Shown here piece after piece: positions 11,042 through 21,456 of a stretch of 64,000 bases of DNA. Under the pieces are notes generated by a model. The model had not been told where the DNA came from and ran no database searches. It saw only the letters and a list, made by a program, of their open reading frames with translations. Position 1 is the first letter of the stretch. Every line of letters begins with the position of its first letter. Both the position numbers and the translations under genes were made by a program. The stretch is from an uncultured Clostridium sp. (GTDB lineage Bacteria > Bacillota > Clostridia > TANB77 > CAG-508), in the NCBI GenBank assembly GCA_948438085.1, contig CAOJKP010000001.1:44598-108597 (forward strand). Reading direction: 5' to 3'.

Positions 11042-11547
11042 AAGACATTGAAATTTAGCTAGAAAAGTTAAATTTATTTTTTAAAACAATAACTGCAATA
11101 AACAGAGTATAACACAAGGAGGTGTGTGATTAATTTTAACAACACACTTTAAAATTATCTAAAAATCTATACGGAATAAACTGTTAAATAAAGATAAGCT
11201 AACCATTAATATGGTAGATTCATACAAAGCATTTAATTGTAACAAAAATTTTTTATGAAATTTGAAAAAAATATTAAAAAATTAAGAATGATGTGAAAAA
11301 TAAAAAAATGAATGTTTAATAAGATATATAATTATATAATATACAAATGATTGTTATAAAAATGGAATATATATATAATTAGTACAATAAAATTAATGAA
11401 AAAATTAGTAAATGCTTAGGGAAAATGACATAAGATGAAAATGTAAAAAAAGAATAACAATAAAGTAATAAAAATGACTTCATTCTGAGATATACTTGTA
11501 ATAATAAAATGTTATACATTATATGTAAAAAAAGGTATTATAACATA
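11042..11547. other. Gene-free AT-rich stretch downstream of the recombinase pair
   Basis: About 500 bases without a supported ORF. It holds a GGAGGTGTGTG sequence whose GTGTGT can pair with ACACAC 14 bases later (about 11123-11148). It is otherwise low-complexity A/T sequence. It is a plausible place for an attachment site or element boundary, but no core sequence could be identified by eye. Confidence 0.4.
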
Positions 11548-11576
11548 TTTACATAATTTTGGAAATGTGTTATAAT
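11548..11576 (+). promoter_or_regulatory. Promoter of the 2513-aa dockerin protein
   Basis: TTTACA, a 17-base spacer and a perfect TATAAT. The mRNA would start near 11583, about 65 bases before the ATG at 11649. Confidence 0.7.
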
Positions 11577-11648
11577 AATAAAGAATGTATAGATTTATAG
11601 GTATAACCAATAAAAATCTAAATATTTATTATAAAGGAAGGGTTTTAA

Positions 11649-14600
11649 ATGAAAACAAATAACAAATGTAAAAATATTTTTTTTCTAAGCTTTTGTTTTG
11701 CCATCGTATTAATAGCATTTTTAATACCAAATATATCTTTTGCAGCAACAGAAGATGGATACAAATATTTATCAGACGAAGACATAAATCCAACATCTGT
11801 AAAAGTTGGATGGGACATATTTCGTAAAGATCAAATAAAAGGAAATGGTAAAATATCTGTAAAAGTAGAGGGAGCATACTACTCTTTTGATAGAGGACTA
11901 TGGGCTCATGCATCATCAACTATAATATATGATTTAAGAGCATATAATTATGATTATTTTACAGCATATTTGGGATTAAACCAAACAGCTTCTAGTTCTA
12001 GTAATGGTGTAATATTTAAAATATATACATCAAAAGATGGAACGAACTGGAATATAAAACATAATAAAAGTTCTAGACCAGGAGAGAATGCAGATTTTGT
12101 TAAGATAGATATAAAAACAGAAAAATATTTAAAATTAGAAGCAGATGCAAATGGTTCAAATGGAAGTGATCATTCTGTTTATGCTGATACAAAATTAATT
12201 AAAGAGGGATATCAAGAAGTAGGAGAAGAACTAGTACCTTCTATAGAAGAATTAGATACAAAAATAAAAGCTTTTGTAAATTCTAATGCAAATATAGAAA
12301 CTAATCCAGAATATAAATTAACACTTTTAAAAAGAGAACTTATAAGTAGAGTTGGACCATATGCCTTAAGAAGATTTTATCTTGCAAATGATGTAAATAA
12401 AGCAACATATGAATGGCTTACAGGAGATGTGAAAGTTTTAGAATATTTTATATTAGGTGGAGAACCAGAAGGTGGATATTATAATACATTAACACAGCTT
12501 GCAAGGTTATATGATGCTTATAAAGAAGATTTTAAAATAACACAAACAACAAAATATGGTACAGTATTAGGAGATTTATATACAAGAATGGCAATTGCAA
12601 TGTCATTAACACATTCTCAAAATATTGGACTATGGCTACAATCAGGTGGAGAAAATAAATCAGATGCACTAAGACGTTATCAAACATATAAAGATATGCA
12701 TAAGAATGGAAATTTCATAATTTTAAGAAATACAGATGGAACACCACAGTTAAACCAAGATGGAACACCAAAATTAGATGTTACGCAATGGTTTGAAAAC
12801 TATACTATAGAAGAAATGCGTTATATTTTTAACAACCTTTCAGATGATGAAGAAACATTATGGTTAAATGAATATACACAGTCATTTGTAGATCAAAATC
12901 AAAATAATTATGGAAGATATATATCACCTCACCCTTATATGGATTATAGGTGGGAAAACCTTGGTCAGCCTGAATTTTATGATCCAAATAGGAAAGAAGA
13001 GTGGGATACTCATTTTAAAGGATTATTTTCTAAATATAATGTAACTTATAGAACAGGATTAAAGAAAATATGGATGCTTTTTAGAAATCCGATAGTTCAA
13101 ACAGGAGCAGTATGTGGAGGTATATCAAAAGTAGGTTCAAGTGTTCGTACATCTCATGGAATACCTTGTGTTGTTATTGGTCAACCAGGACATGCAGCTA
13201 TGATTTATTATTGGCAAGATGCAAATGGAAGAGGATATTGGAATTTAGATAATGATGTATCTGGTTGGCAATTATCAGAAAAAGGAGAAAGATTACCATT
13301 AGGTTGGGGAAATGCAGGTTTATATTATGCTAGAGGTTCATATCAAGTAGTGTATGTACAATTAGCACAAGAAGCATTAAACGACTATGAAAGTTTAGTA
13401 AAATGCGAAGAAAAAGTTATGCTTGCAAAAGTATATGCAGGAAATTTAAAAGAACAAGAGCGTATATATGAAGAAGCATTAGAAATTCAATCTATAAATG
13501 TTGACGCATGGCTTGGATTAATTAATGTTTATAATTCAAATACAAATAAAACAGAAAATGATTACTATAATTTAGCAGAAAAAATAGCAAAAAATTTAAA
13601 ATATTATCCATTACCAATGCAACAATTAACCAACTTAATAAAACCTAAATTAACAAGTATAGAAAATTCATATAAGTTTACACTTTTACAAACAAGAATT
13701 TTAAATGAAGCAAAAAATTTACCAAACAATACAGCAGATAAATTTACAGTAATGCAACCATCACTTACAAGATTAGAAGCAAATTATTTATTAGGACAAA
13801 TGGATACGACAATAGCAACATTTTCATTTGATGGTGACGATGCAGGAAAAATAGTATTAGCAAGTCGTTTTGATGGAAGCGGTGTTCGTTGGGATTATTG
13901 TATAGATGGAAATCCAATGGGTGAAAAGGATGCTGAAAATCAATCAAAAAATTGGATTAAAGTTGATTTTTCAGCTGAAGAAGAACATAAACTACAACTA
14001 ACACCAGAACAAATAGCAAGTATAACAGCAGAAGATGATATATATGTTCATATAGTTGGTGTAAATTATGATAAAAATAATTTATATAAAATAGATATAA
14101 CAACATCAACTTTACCAACATTGTATAACAATGATTTAGAAAATAGAATTATAGGTGCAACAAATGTAATGCAATGGCGTTTGAATGATGACGATGAATG
14201 GACTTCATATTCTGAAGCACCAGATTTAACAGGAGATAAAACTGTAGAAATAAGAGTAGGAGCAACAGGAACAACTTTACCAAGTACATCTAGAAAATAT
14301 GCATTTACAGAAGATAATCAACCAGATACTAGAAAATATATTCCTTTATCAAGAATAAGTTTACATTCATTTTCAAGTGAAGCAACAGGTGGTGGACAAT
14401 ATGGAAATGTTACTAACGCATTAGATGGAAATATAAATACAAGATGGCATTCAGATTGGAATGGAAATGATAGACAAAGATTTATAACAGTAGAGCTAAA
14501 TAAATTAACATATATATCAGCAGTTGAATATGTTCCAGCAGGAAGTGGAAATGGATGTGTAAGTGCTGGAAAATTATATGTAAGTACAGATGGAGAAAAA

Positions 14601-17600
14601 TGGACAGAAGTTGCCACATTTAGTGGATGGGGAAATAATGGAAATACTAAAGTTATCAATTTACCAAAAGCAAAAGAAGCTAAGTATGTAAAATTTCAAG
14701 CTACATCAAATTATGGAGATGGAAGAACTTTCATATCGGCAAAAATGTTTAATTTCTTTGAAGATGTAACTAAAATAGCTGTTGCTGATTTTAGCTTAGA
14801 TGGAGAAGAAGCAGGGAAAATTAAAATAAGAGAAGAGTATAAAGATTTAAGTTGGCAATATAGTATAGATGGAACAACATGGAAAAATACTACATCATCA
14901 ACACATATATTAAACCAAGAAGAATTAGATACATTAACAGAAGAAAATGATATTAAAATTAAGTTTGCTGGAAATGATACAGAATACTATATTGACTTAG
15001 ATAAAAAGGTATATGATGAAACACCATACGCAAATGATTGGGAAAATAGATTAATTGGAATAAAAAATTCTAGTGAACTTGAATGGAAAATTGATGATGG
15101 TAATTGGAAATTATATACAGAAGAAGAACCAGTTGTAACAGGTAACAAAATTCTGTATGTTAGAAAAAAAGCATCAGAACAATATTTAGCAAGTGATATA
15201 GCCCAATATCAATTTACAGATGATAATCAATCAAATGATAAAAAATATATACCAATAGAGCATTTATCAGTACATGCATTTGTTTCAGAAACAAATGATG
15301 CAACTAGACCATTTTATGCAATAAATGCAATTGATGGAAATATTAATACAATGTGGCATACAGCATTCAATCAACATCTTGTTAATGAAGGCAAAAAAGC
15401 ATTTTTTACAATAAAGTTAGATGAACCTAAATACATTTCTGCTTTAGAGTTTATTCATAGAAAATATAGAGATTTAGATCCATCTTTTCCAAAAACATGT
15501 AAAGTATTTACAAGTATGGATGGTGAAGAATGGATAGAGTGTGGAAAAGTAGAAAATCTTTCTCAAGAAGATAATATATGGAGAACAATTGAATGTGATA
15601 GTAATGTTAAAGGTCAATATGTAAAACTTGAAATAGAAACGTATGATATGTTTGCATCAGCAGTAATGATTAATTTATATGAAGATACAACAGCAGTAAC
15701 AGCAGCAACATTTGAATTGACAGGTGAAAATGCTAAAAAAATTGTTTTATTACAGGAATTTAAAGATAAAAAGTGGAAATATTCTTTAGATTCTAAGCAA
15801 ACATGGACAAATGTAAATGGTGGTGACCACGCACTTACTGATGAAGAAATAGAAAGATTAAATCCAGAGGATAAAATAATAATTGCATTTGAAGGCTTAG
15901 ATAAAGAATATGTTTTATATGTTCAAAAACCAGAAGCTCCTGAAAGAGCATACGTAAATGATTTAGAAAACAGATTAATTGGAATAACCAATACTGATAC
16001 TTTAGAATGGAAGATTGAAGGAGAAAGTAGTTGGAAGTCTTATGTAGAAGAAGAACCAGTAGTACAAGGAACTAAAAAGCTTTTAGTAAGAACAAAAGCA
16101 AAAGGTATAAATTTGCCAAGTGATCCAGTGGAATATAACTTTACAGAAGATAATCAAGAAGCAACAAGAAAATATATACCAATATCAAAATTAACAATAG
16201 CAGGTTTCTCAGCAGAAGATAAGGGACAAAGTGGAGCTGCATCAAATGCAATAGATGGAAATTATAATACAAGATGGTTAAATTCATCAGCAGGTACAGA
16301 TAATGAAAAATATATAGTAGTAAAATTTGACTCAGCTGTTTACTTAAGTGCAATGGATTATGTACCACATGCTGAAAATGGAAAAATACTTAGTGGAAAA
16401 ATTCTAGGAAGTATGGATGGAGAAAACTTCACAGAAATTGCACAAATATCAAATTGGCAAAATAATCAAAATACAAAAACAATAGACTTTAGTGATTCAG
16501 TTAAAGTAAGATATGTAAAAATAATAGGAGAAGAAACATCATATACAGGAGCAAAAAGACATGTTGGAGCAAGAATGTTTAACTTCTATGAAGATACAAC
16601 CAAAAAACAAGTAGTAATTCCAACAGCACAAGTACAATACAGTACAACTACAAAAACAAATCAAGATGTAGTAGCAACATTAGTAAATCCAAGCACACAA
16701 ATAATAATATTAAATAATAATGGAAGTAGTGAATATACATTTACTGAAAATGGAACATTTATATTTGAATTTGAAGATAATGAAGGAAATAAAGGAACAG
16801 CAACAGCCAATGTAGACTGGATTTGTAAAACATTACCAGAAGCAATATTTGAGTATGATATAACAACACCAACAAATAAAGATGTAACAGTAACAGTAAA
16901 ATTTAAAGTAAATGGAGAATTTAGTAATGAAGTAACTATACTAAATAATGAAGGAAGTAATGAATATACATTTAGTGAAAGTGGAGAATTTACATTTAGA
17001 TTTAGAGGACCTTATGGAAATGAAGGAACAGCAACAGCAAAAGTAGATTGGTTACATAAAACATTACCAGAAGCAATATTTGAGTATGATACAACAGAAA
17101 TAACCAATCAACCAGTAAAAGTAACAGTAAAATTTAAAGTTAAGGGAGAATTAAGTAACGAAGTAACCATACTAAATAATGAAGGAAGTAATGAATATAT
17201 ATTTACTGAAAGTGGAGAGTTTACATTTAAGTTTAGAGGACCTTATGGAAATGAAGGTATGGCAACAGCAAAAGTAGATTGGATAGATACGACTATTCCA
17301 GTAGCAACAATAACATATAGTACAACAAGCTTAACAAATCAAGATGTAATAGCAACATTAACTTCAGAAGATAATATAACAATAACAAACAACGGAGGAA
17401 GTAACACATATACATTTAGTGAAGATGGAGAGTTTACATTTGAATTTGTAAATGAATTAGGAAATGAAGGAACAGCAACAGCAAAAGTAAATTGGATAGA
17501 TAAAGTACCTCCAACACCAACAATTTCATACAATATTATGGAGCCAACAAACGGGGAAGTAGTAGCAACAATAAGCTTTGATAAAGAAAATGTAACAGTA

Positions 17601-19190
17601 GAAGGAGGAAATACATGTTCATTTATAGAAAATGGAACATTTATATTTGAATATGTAGATGAAGCAGGGAATACAGGAACAGCAGAAGCAAAAGTAGATT
17701 GGATAGATAAAACATTACCAGTAGCGACAATAACATATAGTACAACAAGCTTAACAAATCAAGATGTAATAGCAACAATAAGCTTTGAAGATGGAAGTGA
17801 TGTAACAGTAGAAGGAGGAAATACCCATACATTTACACAAAATGGTATATATGCATTTAATTTTACAACTTCAACAGGAAAGAAAGGTATTGCGAAAGCA
17901 AACGTAACATGGATAGATAAAGTACCTCCAACACCAACAATGGTATATAGTACAATAGAACCAACAACAGAAAATGTAATAGCAGGAATAACATTTGATA
18001 AAGAAAATGTTAGAATAGTAAATAACAATGGAGAAAGGACATATACATTTACCCAAAACGAAACATTCACATTTGAATATATGGATGAAGCAGGAAATAC
18101 AGGAAGAGTAAATGCAGTAGTAAACTGGATAGATAGAACAGCACCAACAGCGGAAATTGAATATGATATTACAGAAAAAACAAATGGAAATGTAGTAGCA
18201 AAATTAGTAAATGCTAGTGAAGATATAATAATAACAAATAATAATGGAAGCAATACACGTACATTTAGTGAAAATGGAAGATACACATTTGAATTTAAAG
18301 ACTTAGCAGGAAACAAAGGAACAGCAGTAGCAAATGTAACATGGATAGACAGAAATCTACCAGTAGCAACAATAACATATAGTACAACAAGCTTAACAAA
18401 TCAAGATGTAATAGCAACAATAAGCTTCAATAAAGAAAATGTAACAGTAGAAGGAGGAAATACCCATACATTTACAACAAATGGAGAATATGTATTTGAA
18501 TATGTAGATGAATCAGGAAACACATCAATGACAACAGCAACAGTAAATTGGATAGATAAGATAGCACCAACAGCACAAATAAATTACTCTATAACAACAC
18601 CAACAAATCAAGATGTAGTAGTAACATTAGTAGATGAAAGTGAACCAATAACAATAACAAACAATAATGGAAGTAAAACATATACATTTACACAAAACAA
18701 TACATTTACATTCGAATTTGTAGATGCAGCAGGAAACGAAGGAACAGCAACAGCGACAGTAAGTAATATAGATAAAGAAGTACCAGTTGCAACGATTACA
18801 TATAGCACTGAAGAACCAACAACTGGTGAAGTAATAGCAACAATAACATTTGATAAAGAAAATGTAACAGTTGTAGGAGGAAATACACATGTATTTACAA
18901 CAAATGAAGAATATACATTTGAATTTGAAGATGAAGCAGGAAATAAAGGAACAGCAATAGCTAAAGTTGATTGGATTGAAAAAAATCCAGATGCACCAGT
19001 TATACTAGGAGATGTTGATGGTGATGGTGAATTAACAGTTAATGATTTAGCATTAATGAAATTACATCTAATTGACATAATAGAATTAAAAGATAATAGA
19101 TTAAAAGCAGCAGATATTAATGGAAATGGCGAAGTGGATATAACTGATATAGCAAGGTTAAAATTAATGTTACTTGATTTAGATATTTAA
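11649..19190 (+). CDS. Secreted multidomain dockerin protein with NPCBM, transglutaminase-like and F5/8C domains, 2513 aa
   Basis: The start is ATG 11649 behind AAAGGAAGG. A signal peptide (about residues 1-33, ending SFA-A) is followed by an NPCBM-type sugar-binding domain (about 40-185). Next is a helical region with a transglutaminase/cysteine-protease-like core: candidate triad Cys489 (AVCGG), His515 (GQPGHAA) and Asp534 (NLDND). Three F5/8C (discoidin) domains begin near residues 895, 1197 and 1507. Eleven Ig-like repeats of about 70 residues run from about 1656 to 2447. A type I dockerin closes the protein (GDVDGDGELT and DINGNGEVD loops). The parts suggest a glycan-bound enzyme that attaches through its dockerin to a cohesin such as those encoded at 26973, 28173 and 33230. 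The enzymatic activity is inferred from the triad only. Confidence 0.88.
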   Translation: MKTNNKCKNIFFLSFCFAIVLIAFLIPNISFAATEDGYKYLSDEDINPTSVKVGWDIFRKDQIKGNGKISVKVEGAYYSFDRGLWAHASSTIIYDLRAYNYDYFTAYLGLNQTASSSSNGVIFKIYTSKDGTNWNIKHNKSSRPGENADFVKIDIKTEKYLKLEADANGSNGSDHSVYADTKLIKEGYQEVGEELVPSIEELDTKIKAFVNSNANIETNPEYKLTLLKRELISRVGPYALRRFYLANDVNKATYEWLTGDVKVLEYFILGGEPEGGYYNTLTQLARLYDAYKEDFKITQTTKYGTVLGDLYTRMAIAMSLTHSQNIGLWLQSGGENKSDALRRYQTYKDMHKNGNFIILRNTDGTPQLNQDGTPKLDVTQWFENYTIEEMRYIFNNLSDDEETLWLNEYTQSFVDQNQNNYGRYISPHPYMDYRWENLGQPEFYDPNRKEEWDTHFKGLFSKYNVTYRTGLKKIWMLFRNPIVQTGAVCGGISKVGSSVRTSHGIPCVVIGQPGHAAMIYYWQDANGRGYWNLDNDVSGWQLSEKGERLPLGWGNAGLYYARGSYQVVYVQLAQEALNDYESLVKCEEKVMLAKVYAGNLKEQERIYEEALEIQSINVDAWLGLINVYNSNTNKTENDYYNLAEKIAKNLKYYPLPMQQLTNLIKPKLTSIENSYKFTLLQTRILNEAKNLPNNTADKFTVMQPSLTRLEANYLLGQMDTTIATFSFDGDDAGKIVLASRFDGSGVRWDYCIDGNPMGEKDAENQSKNWIKVDFSAEEEHKLQLTPEQIASITAEDDIYVHIVGVNYDKNNLYKIDITTSTLPTLYNNDLENRIIGATNVMQWRLNDDDEWTSYSEAPDLTGDKTVEIRVGATGTTLPSTSRKYAFTEDNQPDTRKYIPLSRISLHSFSSEATGGGQYGNVTNALDGNINTRWHSDWNGNDRQRFITVELNKLTYISAVEYVPAGSGNGCVSAGKLYVSTDGEKWTEVATFSGWGNNGNTKVINLPKAKEAKYVKFQATSNYGDGRTFISAKMFNFFEDVTKIAVADFSLDGEEAGKIKIREEYKDLSWQYSIDGTTWKNTTSSTHILNQEELDTLTEENDIKIKFAGNDTEYYIDLDKKVYDETPYANDWENRLIGIKNSSELEWKIDDGNWKLYTEEEPVVTGNKILYVRKKASEQYLASDIAQYQFTDDNQSNDKKYIPIEHLSVHAFVSETNDATRPFYAINAIDGNINTMWHTAFNQHLVNEGKKAFFTIKLDEPKYISALEFIHRKYRDLDPSFPKTCKVFTSMDGEEWIECGKVENLSQEDNIWRTIECDSNVKGQYVKLEIETYDMFASAVMINLYEDTTAVTAATFELTGENAKKIVLLQEFKDKKWKYSLDSKQTWTNVNGGDHALTDEEIERLNPEDKIIIAFEGLDKEYVLYVQKPEAPERAYVNDLENRLIGITNTDTLEWKIEGESSWKSYVEEEPVVQGTKKLLVRTKAKGINLPSDPVEYNFTEDNQEATRKYIPISKLTIAGFSAEDKGQSGAASNAIDGNYNTRWLNSSAGTDNEKYIVVKFDSAVYLSAMDYVPHAENGKILSGKILGSMDGENFTEIAQISNWQNNQNTKTIDFSDSVKVRYVKIIGEETSYTGAKRHVGARMFNFYEDTTKKQVVIPTAQVQYSTTTKTNQDVVATLVNPSTQIIILNNNGSSEYTFTENGTFIFEFEDNEGNKGTATANVDWICKTLPEAIFEYDITTPTNKDVTVTVKFKVNGEFSNEVTILNNEGSNEYTFSESGEFTFRFRGPYGNEGTATAKVDWLHKTLPEAIFEYDTTEITNQPVKVTVKFKVKGELSNEVTILNNEGSNEYIFTESGEFTFKFRGPYGNEGMATAKVDWIDTTIPVATITYSTTSLTNQDVIATLTSEDNITITNNGGSNTYTFSEDGEFTFEFVNELGNEGTATAKVNWIDKVPPTPTISYNIMEPTNGEVVATISFDKENVTVEGGNTCSFIENGTFIFEYVDEAGNTGTAEAKVDWIDKTLPVATITYSTTSLTNQDVIATISFEDGSDVTVEGGNTHTFTQNGIYAFNFTTSTGKKGIAKANVTWIDKVPPTPTMVYSTIEPTTENVIAGITFDKENVRIVNNNGERTYTFTQNETFTFEYMDEAGNTGRVNAVVNWIDRTAPTAEIEYDITEKTNGNVVAKLVNASEDIIITNNNGSNTRTFSENGRYTFEFKDLAGNKGTAVANVTWIDRNLPVATITYSTTSLTNQDVIATISFNKENVTVEGGNTHTFTTNGEYVFEYVDESGNTSMTTATVNWIDKIAPTAQINYSITTPTNQDVVVTLVDESEPITITNNNGSKTYTFTQNNTFTFEFVDAAGNEGTATATVSNIDKEVPVATITYSTEEPTTGEVIATITFDKENVTVVGGNTHVFTTNEEYTFEFEDEAGNKGTAIAKVDWIEKNPDAPVILGDVDGDGELTVNDLALMKLHLIDIIELKDNRLKAADINGNGEVDITDIARLKLMLLDLDI
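16618..18990 (+). repeat. Eleven tandem Ig-like repeats, some nearly identical in DNA
   Basis: About 210-base units each encode a strand pattern beginning P-A-T-I-x-Y-S and ending TATAKVDWID. Three copies beginning near 17300, 17715 and 18360 share long, almost identical DNA encoding TYSTTSLTNQDVIAT. Such identity allows recombination between units and variation in the length of this stalk. Confidence 0.85.
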
Positions 19191-19209
19191 TTAATAAAAT
19201 ATCATGAAG

Positions 19210-19259
19210 AATAATAAATAACTAGAAGTTAGGAGACTAATTTCTAGTTATTTATTATT
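19210..19259 (+). terminator. Long hairpin terminator after the dockerin protein
   Basis: An 18-base stem (AATAATAAATAACTAGAA with its complement) and a 14-base loop, starting 20 bases after the stop. Confidence 0.7.
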
Positions 19260-19372
19260 AATTAAATATTTTTTAAACAGCAAAAATTAAATTAAAATAA
19301 TATGATTAAATATTATTGAAAATAACAGTATAAATATGTTATACTTGTCAATGTTAAGGAAAGGATAAAAAA

Positions 19373-20533
19373 ATGAATTTTAAAATAACACAGAATATAG
19401 AATATATAGGAGTAAATGATAAAACTATAGATTTATTTGAAAGTCAATATGTTGTACCAAATGGCGTATCATATAATTCATATATAATGAAGGATGAGAA
19501 AAACGTAATAATGGATACAGTAGATAGAAGAGCTACTAATGAATGGATTGAAAATTTAAGTAAATGCTTAGGTAAACAAAGCGTAGACTATCTTGTTATA
19601 TCGCACTTAGAGCCAGATCATTCAGCTAATGTGCAATTATTAGCACAAAAATTTCCAAAAATGAAAATTGTATTGAACAAAAGAACACAAAGTATGATGA
19701 ATCAGTTCTTTGATGAAGATTTATCTGATAGATATGTTATAGTAGGAGAAGGAGAAGTTTTAGATATAGGAAAACATAAACTTCAATTTTTTATGGCACC
19801 AATGGTACATTGGCCAGAAGTAATGGTGACTTATGAACAAACCGAAAAAATATTATTTAGTGCAGATGGATTTGGAAAATTTGGTTCACTAGATGCCAAA
19901 GAAGATTGGGATTGTGAAGCAAGAAGATATTATTTTAATATTGTAGGAAAATATGGACTTCAAGTTCAACAATTATTAAAAAAAATATCAAGTGTAGATA
20001 TTAAAATGATATGCCCACTCCATGGACCAATTCTAAAAGATAACTTAGACTATTATATAAGTAAGTATGACATATGGAGTAGCTATAAACCAGAAGACGA
20101 AGGAGTTTTAGTAGCATATAATTCGATTCATGGGAATACAAGAAATGCAATAGAAAAATTAGAAATAATTTTAAAAGAGAATGGAGCAAAAAAAGTAATT
20201 GCAATTGATTTAGCAAGAGCAGATATGGCAGAAGCAATAGTAGATGCATTTATATACGATAAATTAATTATAGCTTCTCCAACTTATGATGCTGGGCTAT
20301 TTCCGACAACAGAGAAATTTCTAAGACAATTAGATCATAAAAATTATCAAAATAGAAAAATAGGAATAATTGAAAATGGTTCATGGGCACCGATGGCAGG
20401 TAAATGCATGATAGAAATTATAAAAAATTTTAAAGATGTAAAAATATGTGATACAATAGTTACAATAAAAACAAAGCTTAATAATGAATCAACAGAAAAA
20501 TTAGAACAACTTGTTAAAGAAATTTTAAATTAG
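19373..20533 (+). CDS. fprA: Flavodiiron protein (oxygen/nitric oxide reductase)
   Basis: 386 residues. The N-terminal metallo-beta-lactamase-like domain carries the diiron motif HLEPDH (residues 78-83) and further ligands (MVHWPE, SADGFG, CPLHGP). A flavodoxin domain starts near residue 245 (YNSIHGNTR) and binds FMN. These enzymes reduce O2 to water, or NO to N2O, in the cytoplasm of anaerobes, using electrons from rubredoxin. The rubredoxin gene follows 16 bases downstream, so both partners form one operon. A possible promoter (TTGAAA near 19316 with a TTATAC box) precedes it. The length is normal for the family. Confidence 0.93.
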   Translation: MNFKITQNIEYIGVNDKTIDLFESQYVVPNGVSYNSYIMKDEKNVIMDTVDRRATNEWIENLSKCLGKQSVDYLVISHLEPDHSANVQLLAQKFPKMKIVLNKRTQSMMNQFFDEDLSDRYVIVGEGEVLDIGKHKLQFFMAPMVHWPEVMVTYEQTEKILFSADGFGKFGSLDAKEDWDCEARRYYFNIVGKYGLQVQQLLKKISSVDIKMICPLHGPILKDNLDYYISKYDIWSSYKPEDEGVLVAYNSIHGNTRNAIEKLEIILKENGAKKVIAIDLARADMAEAIVDAFIYDKLIIASPTYDAGLFPTTEKFLRQLDHKNYQNRKIGIIENGSWAPMAGKCMIEIIKNFKDVKICDTIVTIKTKLNNESTEKLEQLVKEILN

Positions 20534-20549
20534 AAAGGGAGTGAAAGAT

Positions 20550-20687
20550 ATGAAATACGAGTGTACAGTATGTGGTTATATATATGATGATAGTATAGAA
20601 GCAGTTAAGTTTGAAGAGTTGCCAGAAGATTGGACATGTCCATTATGTGGAGTTGGGAAAGAAATGTTTAAAAAGGTTGAAGAATAA
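20550..20687 (+). CDS. Rubredoxin, short 45-residue form
   Basis: The product has two Cys-x-x-Cys knuckles (CTVCGY and CPLCGV) that bind one iron, and the usual ELPEDWTCP segment. It is 45 residues because the loop between the knuckles is several residues shorter than in common 52-54 residue rubredoxins; a 45-residue rubredoxin of this kind is known from Desulfovibrio desulfuricans. It starts ATG 20550 behind AAAGGGAGTGA. It probably donates electrons to the flavodiiron protein just upstream. Confidence 0.93.
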   Translation: MKYECTVCGYIYDDSIEAVKFEELPEDWTCPLCGVGKEMFKKVEE

Positions 20688-20732
20688 AAGTGGATTTATG
20701 ATATATGTTGTTATGTAATTCTTCACAGGCTC

Positions 20733-20771
20733 AAAATGGGATTAGAGTATATACTCTAATCCCATTTTTTT
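20733..20771 (+). terminator. Strong terminator of the fprA-rubredoxin operon
   Basis: AATGGGATTAGAGTAT pairs perfectly with ATACTCTAATCCCATT and is followed by T7. Confidence 0.92.
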
Positions 20772-20774
20772 ATT

Positions 20775-20930
20775 ATAGGAGAGATTTCTGAACTTTCTAT
20801 AATATAAATAAATTTCACAGAAAAAATTCCAAAAAATCTTTTCGTGGACAAACAAAAATGCAGACTTTAAAAAGTTTAAAACAGAAATAATGTTATAATG
20901 TCCACTTTTGTTCTTCTAGACATTTCAATA
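20775..20930. repeat. Dispersed intergenic element, family 2, copy 1
   Basis: About 155 bases starting with a small palindrome (GAGATTTCTGAACTTTCTATAA region) and ending in GTGGACA...TGTCCAC followed by TTTTGTTCTTCTAG. It aligns along its length with 57535-57686, and its first part with 33044-33090. Both full copies follow the terminator of a housekeeping operon. Confidence 0.65.
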
Positions 20931-21025
20931 TATCTGAAATGTAATTCCTAATTTTAGTATTAAAAAATAATAAGTATCTATAATACAAAAAATTAGTAAT
21001 AAAAATTTTTAAAACTAATAAACTT

Positions 21026-21065
21026 AAGTAAGCTGTTAGTGAGGTACGAGCTTTACAGATTACTT
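21026..21065 (+). promoter_or_regulatory. Hairpin in the leader of the second small recombinase-associated ORF
   Basis: AAGTAAGCTGT pairs with ACAGATTACTT with one mismatch, about 50 bases before the TTG start of the small ORF. It could be a leader structure or part of an element end. Apart from the family 2 repeat and this hairpin I see nothing else between 20772 and 21117. Confidence 0.35.
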
Positions 21066-21117
21066 ATGCTGTTGTGAACAGGCTGTAAACATATAAATTT
21101 GAGAGAGGTATAAAATT

Positions 21118-21279
21118 TTGCAAGAAAAGAACAAAATAAAACAATACTTATTAAATACAAAGAATCCATATAAAATAAAAGTGGGAGAGATGGCTATAGA
21201 AATGGAATATTCTAATAATAGCAAAACATTTAGCCAGTGTATGTTAAATATTTTAAAACAAAAATATAAAAAAGTCTAA
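21118..21279 (+). CDS. Small recombinase-associated protein, 53 aa
   Basis: An ORF starting with TTG 21118 behind GAGAGAGGT. The product has a basic start, a beta-type KIKVGEMAIEMEY core and a C-terminal helix (TFSQCMLNILKQKYKKV). The layout (beta hairpin plus helix) matches short proteins commonly encoded next to large serine recombinases in clostridial mobile elements. It lies 178 bases before recombinase C. No function is known to me; the unusual TTG start lowers certainty. Confidence 0.55.
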   Translation: MQEKNKIKQYLLNTKNPYKIKVGEMAIEMEYSNNSKTFSQCMLNILKQKYKKV

Positions 21280-21456
21280 CAAATTCAAATGAACATGTAA
21301 ACTAAATTAGTAAAACAAATCAAAGACAAGTAGTACTAGACAATTTTCATAAAAAATGTCCTCGATGTACAAATGTATGACTGTGGACTTTTTATGAAGA
21401 TTAACTTTTGTATACGTGTTTTTTCATTTGCTATAGAAAAGGGAGGTAAAAAATTA

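Noticed and set aside
17759..18316. Minus-strand ORF of 185 codons over the Ig repeats
   Set aside because: It is the mirror of the repeats in another frame, with no ribosome site and hydrophobic low-complexity composition.
16618..18990. Tandem repeats as a CRISPR array
   Set aside because: Units are about 210 bases, stay in one reading frame and encode Ig-like domains.
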